NCBI GenBank assembly: GCA_017387685.1
Contig: JAFOEU010000032.1
Coordinates: forward strand, 1-64,000
Reading direction: 5' to 3'
From: Clostridia bacterium
GTDB taxonomy: Bacteria; Bacillota; Clostridia; Oscillospirales; CAG-272
Length of the DNA: 64,000 nt
In this document: positions 7,603 to 15,973 of the stretch, piece by piece
Position numbering within the stretch: the first letter of the stretch is position 1
Layout of the letters: every line of letters starts with the position of its first letter
The notes under the pieces: generated by a model
Told to the model about the DNA's origin: nothing
Database searches by the model: none
The model's input: the letters and a program-made list of their open reading frames with translations, nothing else
Translations under genes and position numbers: made by a program

Positions 7603-9204
7603 TTGGATCTTACTAATTTTTCGTTATTATATCCGAACGCAGAAAGCATCAGCTCGCATATTACAGGAGGATGCCGCCCCGACATTTCGGATTTCACTCT
7701 TGAGGAGATGGGATTTTCTCAGATATTCGACTTGAAGAACTCTTCCCTCTCCGAGTATTTTACTTCGGATGAAGCAGTTATAAATTATCGTCGCGAGACA
7801 TTTGGCGATATGCTTGACAATCCCGAGCTTATCAAGACGCTCAACGATCTGCTCCCGATTCTCTCCGACATTATGGAGCTCCGCCGTCTTGAAGCAGACA
7901 GCGGCGATCCCAATGATTATCTTTCGAGTATCACGGAAATCGAACTTTACATCTCTTGCATCGACACGCTCGACGACGGTCTGAATGCCGTAAAGGATAA
8001 CCTCAAAGGCACAGCCTTCAGAACGCTCTGTAAGCGCATCAGCGAGCTTGCCGAGAGCGATTATTACGCTCAGCTTAACGAAAAGCTCTGTGAGCTTACT
8101 AAGCGCGTACGCGAGATCAAGAGCGTGACTATGGGTGTAAATCTTGATGCTCAGCTCCGCCCCTCATCTGCGGGAGTACTTTCGATCAATTCCGAATCCT
8201 TCCGCTCGGGCGAGGTCCTTGAAAAGATCCTTCGTCTGAATTTCAAGGACGATGAATATACCTGCATTGCAAATCTCGTCCCCTTCGGCAAAAAGCAATC
8301 GGAAAGCCAGAAGACCGCGCTTTCACTTGCTTTCAACACAGCGATCAATGAGGTCTACAAGTCCTCTCTCCGTTCTTGGAAAAAGATCGTTCAGCAGTAC
8401 GTTCTCGAAAACACCGATTTTCTCCTCAACCTTATGCCCGAGATCGAATTTCTTATCAAGGGCACTCGCCTTATGAGCCGTCTGCGTGAAAAGGGATGTG
8501 ATCTTTGTGTTCCGACTATTGCACCCGCTGATGACAGAGCATTCAGCGCGATCGGTCTTTACAACCCCGCTGTAGCGCTCAAGATCGACGATGAGATCGT
8601 CACAAACGATCTGATCTTCGACGATAAGGCTACTATTTATATCCTCTCGGGTCCTAATCGAGGCGGCAAATCAGTTATCACCTGCGCTCTCGGTATGGCT
8701 CAGGTGATGATGCAGCTCGGTCTTTTTGTTCCGGCAAAAAGCGTGACGATCTCGCCCGTAGACGCGATCTATACGCATTTTCCTACAGGCGCAGACGACA
8801 CTATCGACAAGGGACGTCTCGGTGAGGAATGCGCCCGTCTCGGTGAAATCTTCGACAGCGTTACCTCACACTCGCTCGTTCTGCTCGACGAGTCGCTTTC
8901 GTCCACGGGATCTTACGAGGCTTCCTACATTGCCGCAGAAATCCTTGCCGGCTTCTCGGCTGTAAAATGCCGCACCCTCTTCTCTACCCACCTTCACGAG
9001 CTCGCCGCTATGCTTGACGAGATCAATGAAAAGTGCGCTGCAGAGGGCGGTGCTCCGATCGACACGCTCGTTGCCGGTATCGACGAGGGAAAGCGTTCCT
9101 TCAAGATCTACCGCGCAAAGCCCGACGGCAAGAGCTACGCTCGCGACATCGCGAACAAGTACGGACTCTCGCGCGAGTCGATTATGAAAAAGATCAAAAA
9201 ATAA
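7603..9204 (+). CDS. MutS-family ATPase lacking the mismatch-recognition domain
   Basis: A 533-residue protein with a helical lever region (about 60-330) resembling MutS domain III and a C-terminal ATPase resembling MutS domain V. ATPase signatures are GPNRGGKS (Walker A), LVLLDE (Walker B) and STHLHEL (the family's TTHYHEL region). The usual signature after Walker B (GRGTS) reads SLSSTGS. There is no N-terminal mismatch-binding domain (no FxE) and no Smr nuclease, so it is neither MutS1 nor MutS2; it belongs with shorter MutS-like proteins of unclear role. Translation appears to start at TTG (7603), with AAAGGA ten bases upstream. It is monocistronic, with its own promoter and a terminator. 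Confidence 0.8.
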   Translation: MDLTNFSLLYPNAESISSHITGGCRPDISDFTLEEMGFSQIFDLKNSSLSEYFTSDEAVINYRRETFGDMLDNPELIKTLNDLLPILSDIMELRRLEADSGDPNDYLSSITEIELYISCIDTLDDGLNAVKDNLKGTAFRTLCKRISELAESDYYAQLNEKLCELTKRVREIKSVTMGVNLDAQLRPSSAGVLSINSESFRSGEVLEKILRLNFKDDEYTCIANLVPFGKKQSESQKTALSLAFNTAINEVYKSSLRSWKKIVQQYVLENTDFLLNLMPEIEFLIKGTRLMSRLREKGCDLCVPTIAPADDRAFSAIGLYNPAVALKIDDEIVTNDLIFDDKATIYILSGPNRGGKSVITCALGMAQVMMQLGLFVPAKSVTISPVDAIYTHFPTGADDTIDKGRLGEECARLGEIFDSVTSHSLVLLDESLSSTGSYEASYIAAEILAGFSAVKCRTLFSTHLHELAAMLDEINEKCAAEGGAPIDTLVAGIDEGKRSFKIYRAKPDGKSYARDIANKYGLSRESIMKKIKK

Positions 9205-9211
9205 TAAAGAA

Positions 9212-9240
9212 AATCCGCAGAGGAAATGCCTCTGCGGATT
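9212..9240. terminator. Bidirectional terminator between MutS-like gene and htrA
   Basis: A 12-base perfect inverted repeat AATCCGCAGAGG (9212-9223) / CCTCTGCGGATT (9229-9240) with a 5-base loop. It lies between two convergent genes and has A/T-rich flanks on both sides. Confidence 0.85.
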
Positions 9241-9245
9241 ATTTA

Positions 9246-10598
9246 TTATAGAGTTACTTCAACCTTAACAAGCTCTCCGTTGCGCCATACCTCGATAATA
9301 ACGGTATCGCCAACCTTATGCTTGAAGAGCTCGGCACGCATTTTCTCAATAGTGGGAGTCTTTACTCCGTCGAAGGAGAATATTACGTCATAAAGCTCAA
9401 GCTTGCCATAGCAAGGATAACCTTCATTAATACCTGTAACAACTACGCCATCGGTTTCAGGAGTGATCTTGACGCCGGGAGCAACCTCGATCTCAACACC
9501 CTTGACTACGGTTCCGCAATTAATGCCAAGCTTTACGCCCTGAGTTGCGCTTCCCTTGTTGCCGGAATATTCGCCATCCTCGATGATATCGTCTGCGATT
9601 TCAACTGCATCGTTTATTTGAATTGCAAAGCCAAGACTTTCGTAACTGATATCTCCGGTTGTTGAACCCGCATGCTTCATCGTATTGATTCCTACGACCT
9701 CACCCGCCATATTGAAGAGAGGACCTCCCGAGTTACCGGGATTGAGTGAAGTATCGGTCTGAATCATTTCCATAGACTTCTCAAGAAGCCCGGAGGACTC
9801 ATAGACTCTGACGGTTCTCTTGACTCCGGAGATTATTCCGAGAGTTACACTTCCCGCATATTCGGTGTCAACTGGTGTGCCAATCGCAATAACGTATTCG
9901 CCGACACGAAGATTATCGGAATTTCCGACAGCAAGCTTCGGAAGACCAAGATTGTTCACCTTGATCACTGCAACGTCTGAAAGCTCATCGCCATCTATCA
10001 ACTCTGCCGGAAGCTCACGGCCATCGGCACACACGACAATGATTGATTTTGCATTATCAATAACGTGATAATTGGTAATTATATATCCATCATCGGTATA
10101 AACGAAGCCGCTGCCAAATCCTGCGCCATTCTCGGTCTTTACCTCAACGGTGACTACAGAATCCTTTACACTGTCCACGAGATCCGCAATAGAAGTATCA
10201 GGTCCAACGACAACGGTGCGATCAGCATCGGAACCGAAGCCTGTAATAAGCAGGACCGCAAGAACTGCGAAGCAAACGGCGAAGAGTCCCGTCATTACGA
10301 TAGCGTAAACAAGTGCGCCCTTTCTTCCCGCCTTTCGCGCCGCCTCACGATCCTTCTTCGCCTGCTCGGAAAAGCTCCAGACAGTTTTGGGCTCTTTCTC
10401 AGAGAAAAGCCCGATATCGGGGACTTCACTTACCGCAGGAGCTTCGGTAGCTATAGGATCGGAAAGTTCATCTGATTTAGCATTCTCGTTTGTTACAACA
10501 CTCGCGGGATCAAGCTCTTGGGGCATATCCTGCTCTGATGCAGGGGTGGAATTTATGTCATTTTCTTCAGGGATTATTATTTCATTAAGTTCATCCAT
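9246..10598 (-). CDS. HtrA/DegP-type serine protease, membrane anchored
   Basis: A 450-residue trypsin-like envelope protease. Layout: acidic cytoplasmic N-terminus (1-90), one transmembrane helix (about 95-121), a protease domain with His178 (NYHVI), Asp208 (LSDVAV) and Ser290 in NPGNSGGP, and one C-terminal PDZ domain (about 350-448). HtrA proteins degrade or refold misfolded exported proteins. It follows the histidine kinase by nine bases, so it is very likely an output of that two-component system, like the htrA paired with CssRS-type stress sensing in Bacillus. That functional link is inference. Confidence 0.93.
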   Translation of the reverse strand: MDELNEIIIPEENDINSTPASEQDMPQELDPASVVTNENAKSDELSDPIATEAPAVSEVPDIGLFSEKEPKTVWSFSEQAKKDREAARKAGRKGALVYAIVMTGLFAVCFAVLAVLLITGFGSDADRTVVVGPDTSIADLVDSVKDSVVTVEVKTENGAGFGSGFVYTDDGYIITNYHVIDNAKSIIVVCADGRELPAELIDGDELSDVAVIKVNNLGLPKLAVGNSDNLRVGEYVIAIGTPVDTEYAGSVTLGIISGVKRTVRVYESSGLLEKSMEMIQTDTSLNPGNSGGPLFNMAGEVVGINTMKHAGSTTGDISYESLGFAIQINDAVEIADDIIEDGEYSGNKGSATQGVKLGINCGTVVKGVEIEVAPGVKITPETDGVVVTGINEGYPCYGKLELYDVIFSFDGVKTPTIEKMRAELFKHKVGDTVIIEVWRNGELVKVEVTL

Positions 10599-10607
10599 TG
10601 ATTATCC

Positions 10608-12098
10608 TCATTCGCGCGTTTTCTGAGGCTTTTTATCCTCGGGAGTTATCGGCAAAGTGAAATAGAATTCACAATATTTTCCCGGTTCGCTCTCAAGAGC
10701 TATTACCTCTTTATGCGCTTCAATAATAGTTTTTGCGATAAACATACCAAGTCCAACGCCGGTCTTATCCTTACCGCGGCTACGGTCACTCTTATAGAAT
10801 CTTTCGAATATATAAGGCTGATCGTCATAGGGAATTCCGTCGCCCTCGTTGTAAACTGCGACCTTGACCTTCTTATTTTCAATCACATTAAGGGAGAGCT
10901 TGAGCAGTCCGCCCTCGTTTGCAAATTTTACGGCGTTATCGGTAATGTTATAAAATATTTGGTAAATTGCGTCGTGGTCGCCGGTTACGAACATATTGTC
11001 GGCGTCGCAGTTAAATTCAACCTCAAGGCGCTTCTTGTCGATTTTCTGCTCGAAAGAAATAAGCACCTGACGTCCCATCTCGCAGATATCAAAGGGCTCC
11101 ATGACGAATTTACGGTCGCCTGCCTGAATTCTCGATATATCGAGCAAGCTGGCAACGAGTCGCGAGAGGCGGAGAACCTCGTCGCGGATGATTTTTAAAT
11201 AATATTCGTGCTTTTCAGGAGGTATCGCTCCGCTGAGTATACAGTCGATGAATCCCGAAATGGTAGTCATGGGAGTTCTCATATCGTGTGAAACGCTTGA
11301 CATAAAGTTGTTTCGCATTTCATCGAGATTTTCGAGATTCTGCGCCATATTATTGAATGCCGATGCAAGCTGTGCTACCTCGTCGTTTCCAACAACAGGA
11401 ACACGAACGCTGAACTCTCCCTTAGCAAACGATTTCGCAGCCTGGCTCATTCCGCGCAGGGGGCTGATGATCCTCTCGCTGATGAAGAATATAGCAATAA
11501 GCGCTGCTAGCATTACCCAAAGGCTAGAGATAGCAACTGTTTTGATAAGCACCTCGGCAAAGTCGCTGATCGATCCGACGTCGCAGCAAACAATAACCGT
11601 TCCGCAAACGTAGTTGTTTCTAAGATATACAGGAGTTGCAGAAATAACGTGCGGCGTATCAAAGATACCCTCGAGATTATTGAATACTGAAAGTTCGATA
11701 CCGTTATTTATCTCGTTCATAAACGAGCGAGGGATCTGTGAGCTATTCTGATAATTGCAGTTTTCATCGGGGTGGGCAATTAATATTATTCCTTCGCTAT
11801 CTGCGATAAATACGGTAACGGGGAAATTTGCCATTGCTTTTACCGCGTTGATCTGCGAATTAATGTCTGATTCATAATAATCGCAGAAGGATGAAAAACT
11901 ACCGCTCGTGCCGTATCTTTCCAGTTTTGTCTGCAATCCCTCACCAAGCGCGCCGGCGGCTGATGAAACCGCTTCGTTCTTTGATTTTTCGGAGTAATCG
12001 TCAACCAAAGTTCCAATGATGGTAAGAAGAAGGATCATACTCGTTCCTATTATTACCATAAAAGTCACTATATATTTAACGTATATGCTTTTAAACAT
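10608..12098 (-). CDS. Two-component sensor histidine kinase
   Basis: About 496 residues from the ATG at 12098, which has AAAGGAG six bases upstream; a TTG 18 bases earlier is unlikely. Layout: transmembrane helix 1 (about 5-32), an extracytoplasmic sensor of about 150 residues (PAS/Cache-like), helix 2 (about 186-208), HAMP (about 206-258), HisKA with the phosphoacceptor His271 in SSVSHDMRTP, and a HATPase domain with the N box (NITDNAVKF) and GVGLGMF. The regulator lies upstream across a hairpin and HtrA lies downstream, so this is a probable envelope-stress system. Confidence 0.93.
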   Translation of the reverse strand: MFKSIYVKYIVTFMVIIGTSMILLLTIIGTLVDDYSEKSKNEAVSSAAGALGEGLQTKLERYGTSGSFSSFCDYYESDINSQINAVKAMANFPVTVFIADSEGIILIAHPDENCNYQNSSQIPRSFMNEINNGIELSVFNNLEGIFDTPHVISATPVYLRNNYVCGTVIVCCDVGSISDFAEVLIKTVAISSLWVMLAALIAIFFISERIISPLRGMSQAAKSFAKGEFSVRVPVVGNDEVAQLASAFNNMAQNLENLDEMRNNFMSSVSHDMRTPMTTISGFIDCILSGAIPPEKHEYYLKIIRDEVLRLSRLVASLLDISRIQAGDRKFVMEPFDICEMGRQVLISFEQKIDKKRLEVEFNCDADNMFVTGDHDAIYQIFYNITDNAVKFANEGGLLKLSLNVIENKKVKVAVYNEGDGIPYDDQPYIFERFYKSDRSRGKDKTGVGLGMFIAKTIIEAHKEVIALESEPGKYCEFYFTLPITPEDKKPQKTRE

Positions 12099-12123
12099 AT
12101 CCTTCTCCTTTCGCAAGTTTTAA

Positions 12124-12159
12124 AAAGATACGCCCGGCAAAAATTCCTGGCGTATCTTT
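12124..12159 (-). terminator. Hairpin between response regulator and kinase genes
   Basis: An 11-base perfect inverted repeat AAAGATACGCC (12124-12134) / GGCGTATCTTT (12149-12159) sits in the 67-base gap. In the minus direction the stem ends in TCTTTTTA. It could be a leaky terminator that lowers kinase and HtrA expression relative to the regulator, or an mRNA-stability element. Confidence 0.6.
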
Positions 12160-12165
12160 CGGGGA

Positions 12166-12858
12166 TTAATTACCTGTCAGTTCAAACTTATAGCCTACGC
12201 CCCAAACTGTCTTGAGTACCCACTTATCGGATACGCCCTCGAGCTTTTCGCGGAGACGCTTAACATGTACGTCAACCGTGCGCGAGTCACCGAGATAGTC
12301 AAAGCCCCATACCTTATCAAGAAGCTGGTCTCTGGTAAACACTCGGTTGTAATTGGACGCGAGGAAATAAAGAAGTTCGAGCTCCTTGGGAGGGATATCT
12401 ACGCTCTTACCGTTGAGCTTAAGCTCATACTTCTGCTTGCTGATCTCGATGTTCTCAAACTTGATAACCTCATCATCATCGGGATCGTCATGTGTGTTGC
12501 AACGGCGGAGAACTGCCTTGATGCGCGCGAAGAGCTCACTCATATCGAACGGCTTAACTACGAAATCATCCGCGCCAAGCTCAAGGCAAACAACCTTGTC
12601 TACTACCTCGCCCTTAGCAGTGATCATAATAATGGGCTTGTTTGTGAACTTGCGAAGCTCGGTGCAAACGTCCTTGCCGTTCTTGCCGGGGAGCATGATA
12701 TCAAGGAGTACGAGATCGGGCTCGTATTTCTTAAAAACGTCAATTGCCTGGTAACCGTCGGGGGCTGTACGTACCTCATAACCTTCCTTTTCAAGAGAGG
12801 TCTTCAGCAGGTCGCAAATATAACTGTCGTCATCGACTACGAGAATTTTGGTATACAT
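12166..12858 (-). CDS. OmpR/PhoB-family response regulator
   Basis: A 230-residue regulator: a receiver domain (about 3-115) with the acidic pair DDD near residue 10, the phosphoacceptor Asp53 in LLDIMLPG and Lys in ITAKG, followed by an OmpR-type winged helix (about 130-227) ending in VWGVGYKFE. The start at 12858 is set by AGGAGG six bases upstream; the frame stays open for 78 bases further upstream, but with no ribosome site there. It is the first gene of the regulator-kinase-htrA operon, with a promoter at 12939-12966. Confidence 0.95.
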   Translation of the reverse strand: MYTKILVVDDDSYICDLLKTSLEKEGYEVRTAPDGYQAIDVFKKYEPDLVLLDIMLPGKNGKDVCTELRKFTNKPIIMITAKGEVVDKVVCLELGADDFVVKPFDMSELFARIKAVLRRCNTHDDPDDDEVIKFENIEISKQKYELKLNGKSVDIPPKELELLYFLASNYNRVFTRDQLLDKVWGFDYLGDSRTVDVHVKRLREKLEGVSDKWVLKTVWGVGYKFELTGN

Positions 12859-12938
12859 TTTTTCCTCCTGTGATTGTTTTGGACTTGCCGTGACGCCCGC
12901 GCAGGGGCATAGTTCGGCATTTTTATACTTTCCCATAT

Positions 12939-12966
12939 ATTATATCACAAAATTTTGGTTTTGCAA
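12939..12966 (-). promoter_or_regulatory. Promoter of the two-component/htrA operon
   Basis: Minus strand TTGCAA (12966-12961), a 16-base spacer and an extended -10 TGaTATAAT (hexamer 12944-12939). The predicted leader is about 73 bases. Confidence 0.65.
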
Positions 12967-13000
12967 AGAGCTTTTTGAAAAAATGTTCACATTTTTTTAT

Positions 13001-13018
13001 AAAAAAGTGCACTTTTTT
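13001..13018. repeat. Perfect 18-base palindrome between divergent promoters
   Basis: AAAAAAGTGCACTTTTTT is a perfect dyad. It lies between the promoter of the two-component operon and the -35 of ychF. It may be an operator or only an A/T-rich hairpin. Confidence 0.5.
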
Positions 13019-13028
13019 TAAGTTTTGC

Positions 13029-13057
13029 TTGAATTCTTCACAAATTTATTATATAAT
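13029..13057 (+). promoter_or_regulatory. Sigma-A promoter of ychF
   Basis: TTGAAT (13029-13034), a 17-base spacer, TATAAT (13052-13057), 46 bases before the start codon. Confidence 0.72.
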
Positions 13058-13102
13058 ATATGAGAAAATCAAAAAAGTACTATATTTACATCGGAGTAAA
13101 AA

Positions 13103-14197
13103 ATGAAACTTGGTATTGTTGGACTGCCCAACGTGGGCAAAAGCACACTCTTCAACGCTCTTTGCGGCGGAGGCGCAGAGTCGGCTAACTACCCCTTCTG
13201 CACAATAGAACCCAATGTCGGTGTCGTTCCCGTGCCCGACCCCAGACTTGACGCACTTGCTGAAATGTACGCTCCCGAAAAGTACACTCCCGCAGTTGTT
13301 GAATTCTTTGACATTGCCGGACTTGTAAAGGGTGCTTCCCAGGGTGAAGGTCTTGGAAACAAATTCCTCTCTCACATCAGAGAGTGTGATGCTATTCTCC
13401 ACGTCGTTCGATGCTTTGAAAACGACAACATCATTCACGTCGACGGCAAAGTAAACCCCATTTCGGACGTTGAAACCATCAACTATGAGCTCATTCTTTC
13501 CGACATCGAAGTCGCACAAAGAAGACTCGACCGCACTCTCAAGGCAATGAAAGCAGACAAATCTCTTGCCCCTGAGGCGGCATTCCTTGAAAGACTTATT
13601 GCGCACCTCGAAAGCGGCAAATCCGCGAGGGGAATCGATATGAACGAGGATGAGCAGGTTATGCTTGCTGACATGCCTCTTCTCTCCGCAAAGCCCATCA
13701 TTTACGTTGCAAACGTAGACGAGAACAGCCTTGATGAGGATCCCGTTCAGAATCCTCACTACGCGGCTCTCAAGGAGTTTGCGGCAAGTGAGAATTCGGG
13801 TATCGTTTCTATCTGTGGCGGTCTTGAGGCAGAGCTTGCAGAGCTCGAGGGCGAGGAAAAGCAGATGTTCCTTGAGGATATGGGACTTTCCGAATCCGGA
13901 CTCAACCGTCTTATCCGTGCGGGATACGACCTTCTCGGTCTTATCAGCTTTCTCACCGCAGGTCCCAAGGAAGTGCGCGCTTGGACCATCCGCAAGGGCA
14001 CAAAGGCACCCGGCGCGGCAGGTAAGATCCACAGCGATTTCGAACGCGGCTTTATCCGTGCGGAGATCGTTGCATTCGATGATCTTATGCGACTCGGCAG
14101 CATGACCGCAGCAAAGGAAGCCGGTCTTGTACGAAGCGAAGGCAAGGAGTACGTTATGAAGGACGGAGACGTTACCCTCTTCCGTTTCAACGTATAA
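13103..14197 (+). CDS. ychF: Obg-family GTPase/ATPase YchF
   Basis: A 364-residue P-loop NTPase of the YchF/OLA1 group, which binds ribosomes and hydrolyses ATP more readily than GTP. G1 is GLPNVGKST (7-15), G3 is DIAGLVKGA, the G4 region reads NVDEN (the non-canonical guanine-specificity loop typical of the family), and a C-terminal TGS domain is present (about 280-364), with the conserved stretch FERGFIRAEIV. Length is normal. The leader is short and has its own promoter; a terminator hairpin follows. Confidence 0.96.
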   Translation: MKLGIVGLPNVGKSTLFNALCGGGAESANYPFCTIEPNVGVVPVPDPRLDALAEMYAPEKYTPAVVEFFDIAGLVKGASQGEGLGNKFLSHIRECDAILHVVRCFENDNIIHVDGKVNPISDVETINYELILSDIEVAQRRLDRTLKAMKADKSLAPEAAFLERLIAHLESGKSARGIDMNEDEQVMLADMPLLSAKPIIYVANVDENSLDEDPVQNPHYAALKEFAASENSGIVSICGGLEAELAELEGEEKQMFLEDMGLSESGLNRLIRAGYDLLGLISFLTAGPKEVRAWTIRKGTKAPGAAGKIHSDFERGFIRAEIVAFDDLMRLGSMTAAKEAGLVRSEGKEYVMKDGDVTLFRFNV

Positions 14198-14210
14198 AAA
14201 ACAAAATACT

Positions 14211-14247
14211 TCAATCGGCTTTTTAAAAACAAAAGCCGATTGACTTT
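14211..14247 (+). terminator. Terminator hairpin after ychF
   Basis: A 13-base inverted repeat TCAATCGGCTTTT (14211-14223) / AAAAGCCGATTGA (14231-14243) followed by CTTTT. The next gene's ribosome site (AAGGAG) starts a few bases later, so some read-through is likely. Confidence 0.65.
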
Positions 14248-14261
14248 TAAGGAGTTTATTT

Positions 14262-15935
14262 ATGATTGGACTAATACGCCACCTGTTGAATTCGGGTGAT
14301 ATTCTGACATTTATTACAAGCTGGACTGTATTCATCTGTTTTGCTGTGCTCATTCTCCTTTACGGCAGGATCAAGGATAATCGGAATCGGTTGAAAATAT
14401 GGTCGGCTTTATGCTTTATTCCACTTGTTTATTCTTTTGTTCATTTCTTTATTTTTGCGGCGGGAGGGGCATTCCTGCAAATTCTGCCCAGGTATCTTAC
14501 GATATACATTCCCGCAATCCTGACCGCGATCCTTCCTTTGCTTACGAAGAAAAAGATGCTGCTACGCGTGGGAACTGTCGCGTTTGCCGTGATTTGTGCG
14601 GTTTGCTCGGTTTTGTCGATTTACCCTACCAAAAAGGTAAATCTCACGAGGAAGGGCTTGAGCGAAGCATACATATCACTCTGCGATTATCTTGACGAGA
14701 ACTACATAATGGCTGAATGGAAGCAGATAGACTTCGAGAAGCTCAAGGAAGAAGGGCTTTTACTCGTTAAGGATGCCGAAAGAACAGGTGAAATTGAAAA
14801 GTATTATGACGCTGTAATAAATCTTACCAATTCTTTAAACGACGGGCATGCTGGTGTATTTTTCTACAACAGCGGCTCATACAATTATGCTGTCGAGAAA
14901 TTAACAAGCTTTAACGATTACGGCATCTGTCTTATCACCCTTGATGACGGTTCGACGGTTGCGATCAACTGTGAGGACGGACTTGCCATTCGCGACGGCG
15001 ACGTTATAACGAAGTGGAACGGCATACCGATTGCCGAAGCCATCAAGTCGGTCGACACACCTATTTTAGAGAGCGTTCTTGAAAATGATCTGATTCAAAA
15101 AACATTTTATCTCGCCGGAGTCGGCGGGGATAGTGTTGAGGTTACTTATATAGATGCAAGCGGCAATGAGGCTGTTGCGGTGCTTGATAAGCTTGATAGT
15201 CCTCTTCCGCGCGCGCTTTCAACATTCAGCAAATTCTCAAAGTCGAAAAACGATTATTACGAATATAAAATGATCGCGTCTGACATCGGATATCTGAGGG
15301 TTACCGAGGAGTCCACTAATGAAATCAGCGATACTATTGCATATTATACCGGAAATCACACCCCGGCTCGTGAAAGCTTCCGTCGGGATCTGCGTGAATT
15401 GAAAGAGCTCGGAATGACGAAGCTCGTTATTGATATAAGAAACAACGCGGGCGGTTATGAGGAGGTTGCAACTGCTCTTGTCAGCCTCTTCACCAAGGAA
15501 AAGCTCTATGCTTTTTCTTTCGGAATCAAGAAAGGTGATGAAATGGTCAGCGTAAAAGACCGCTACATTCTCCCCGACGGGGAGTTTGCAGATCTTGAAA
15601 TCCTCGTGCTTACAGGTATGAGATGCGCCTCTGCGGGCGACGGACTTTCGCTCTATCTCTCGAGACTTGATAACGTGACAGTAGCGGGAACGACAAATCC
15701 TGCAGGAATCAACCAGGAGACCGGTGGGGTCATTTATCTTCCCGAAAACATCGCGGTCTCCTTTCCGACCGGTCTTATCCTTGACGGCGACGGCAACCCG
15801 AACATTGATACAGACCACACGCGTGAAAGCAGAAATCCCGTTGATATAAAAATACCGCTTGACAAAAACGCGGTGATCAAGATATTCAGCGGTATTGACT
15901 ACGAGCTCGAATGGGCTATTGAATATCTTAACTAA
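14262..15935 (+). CDS. Membrane protein with C-terminal S41-type peptidase domain
   Basis: A 557-residue protein. The first 120 residues hold about four transmembrane helices; the rest is soluble and resembles tail-specific (CtpA/TSP) S41 peptidases. Recognisable parts are a linker with NDGHAG, a PDZ-like segment (about 215-290), the core VIDIRNNAGGY and the catalytic-serine region MRCASAGDG, followed by GTTNPAG. The lysine of the usual Ser-Lys dyad cannot be assigned with certainty. The substrate is unknown. AAGGAG lies eight bases before the ATG. It is separated from ychF by a hairpin and ends at a bidirectional terminator. Confidence 0.8.
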   Translation: MIGLIRHLLNSGDILTFITSWTVFICFAVLILLYGRIKDNRNRLKIWSALCFIPLVYSFVHFFIFAAGGAFLQILPRYLTIYIPAILTAILPLLTKKKMLLRVGTVAFAVICAVCSVLSIYPTKKVNLTRKGLSEAYISLCDYLDENYIMAEWKQIDFEKLKEEGLLLVKDAERTGEIEKYYDAVINLTNSLNDGHAGVFFYNSGSYNYAVEKLTSFNDYGICLITLDDGSTVAINCEDGLAIRDGDVITKWNGIPIAEAIKSVDTPILESVLENDLIQKTFYLAGVGGDSVEVTYIDASGNEAVAVLDKLDSPLPRALSTFSKFSKSKNDYYEYKMIASDIGYLRVTEESTNEISDTIAYYTGNHTPARESFRRDLRELKELGMTKLVIDIRNNAGGYEEVATALVSLFTKEKLYAFSFGIKKGDEMVSVKDRYILPDGEFADLEILVLTGMRCASAGDGLSLYLSRLDNVTVAGTTNPAGINQETGGVIYLPENIAVSFPTGLILDGDGNPNIDTDHTRESRNPVDIKIPLDKNAVIKIFSGIDYELEWAIEYLN

Positions 15936-15936
15936 T

Positions 15937-15970
15937 AAAAAACGCAGAAGCTTATAACTTCTGCGTTTTT
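15937..15970. terminator. Bidirectional terminator
   Basis: AAAACGCAGAAG / CTTCTGCGTTTTT (15939-15950 / 15958-15970) with a 7-base loop between two convergent genes. There is an A-run on one side and a T-run on the other. Confidence 0.88.
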
Positions 15971-15973
15971 CAA

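Noticed and set aside
13049..14353. Minus-strand open frame opposite ychF
   Set aside because: Shadow of ychF; starts and ends inside neighbouring genes or promoters and has no motifs.
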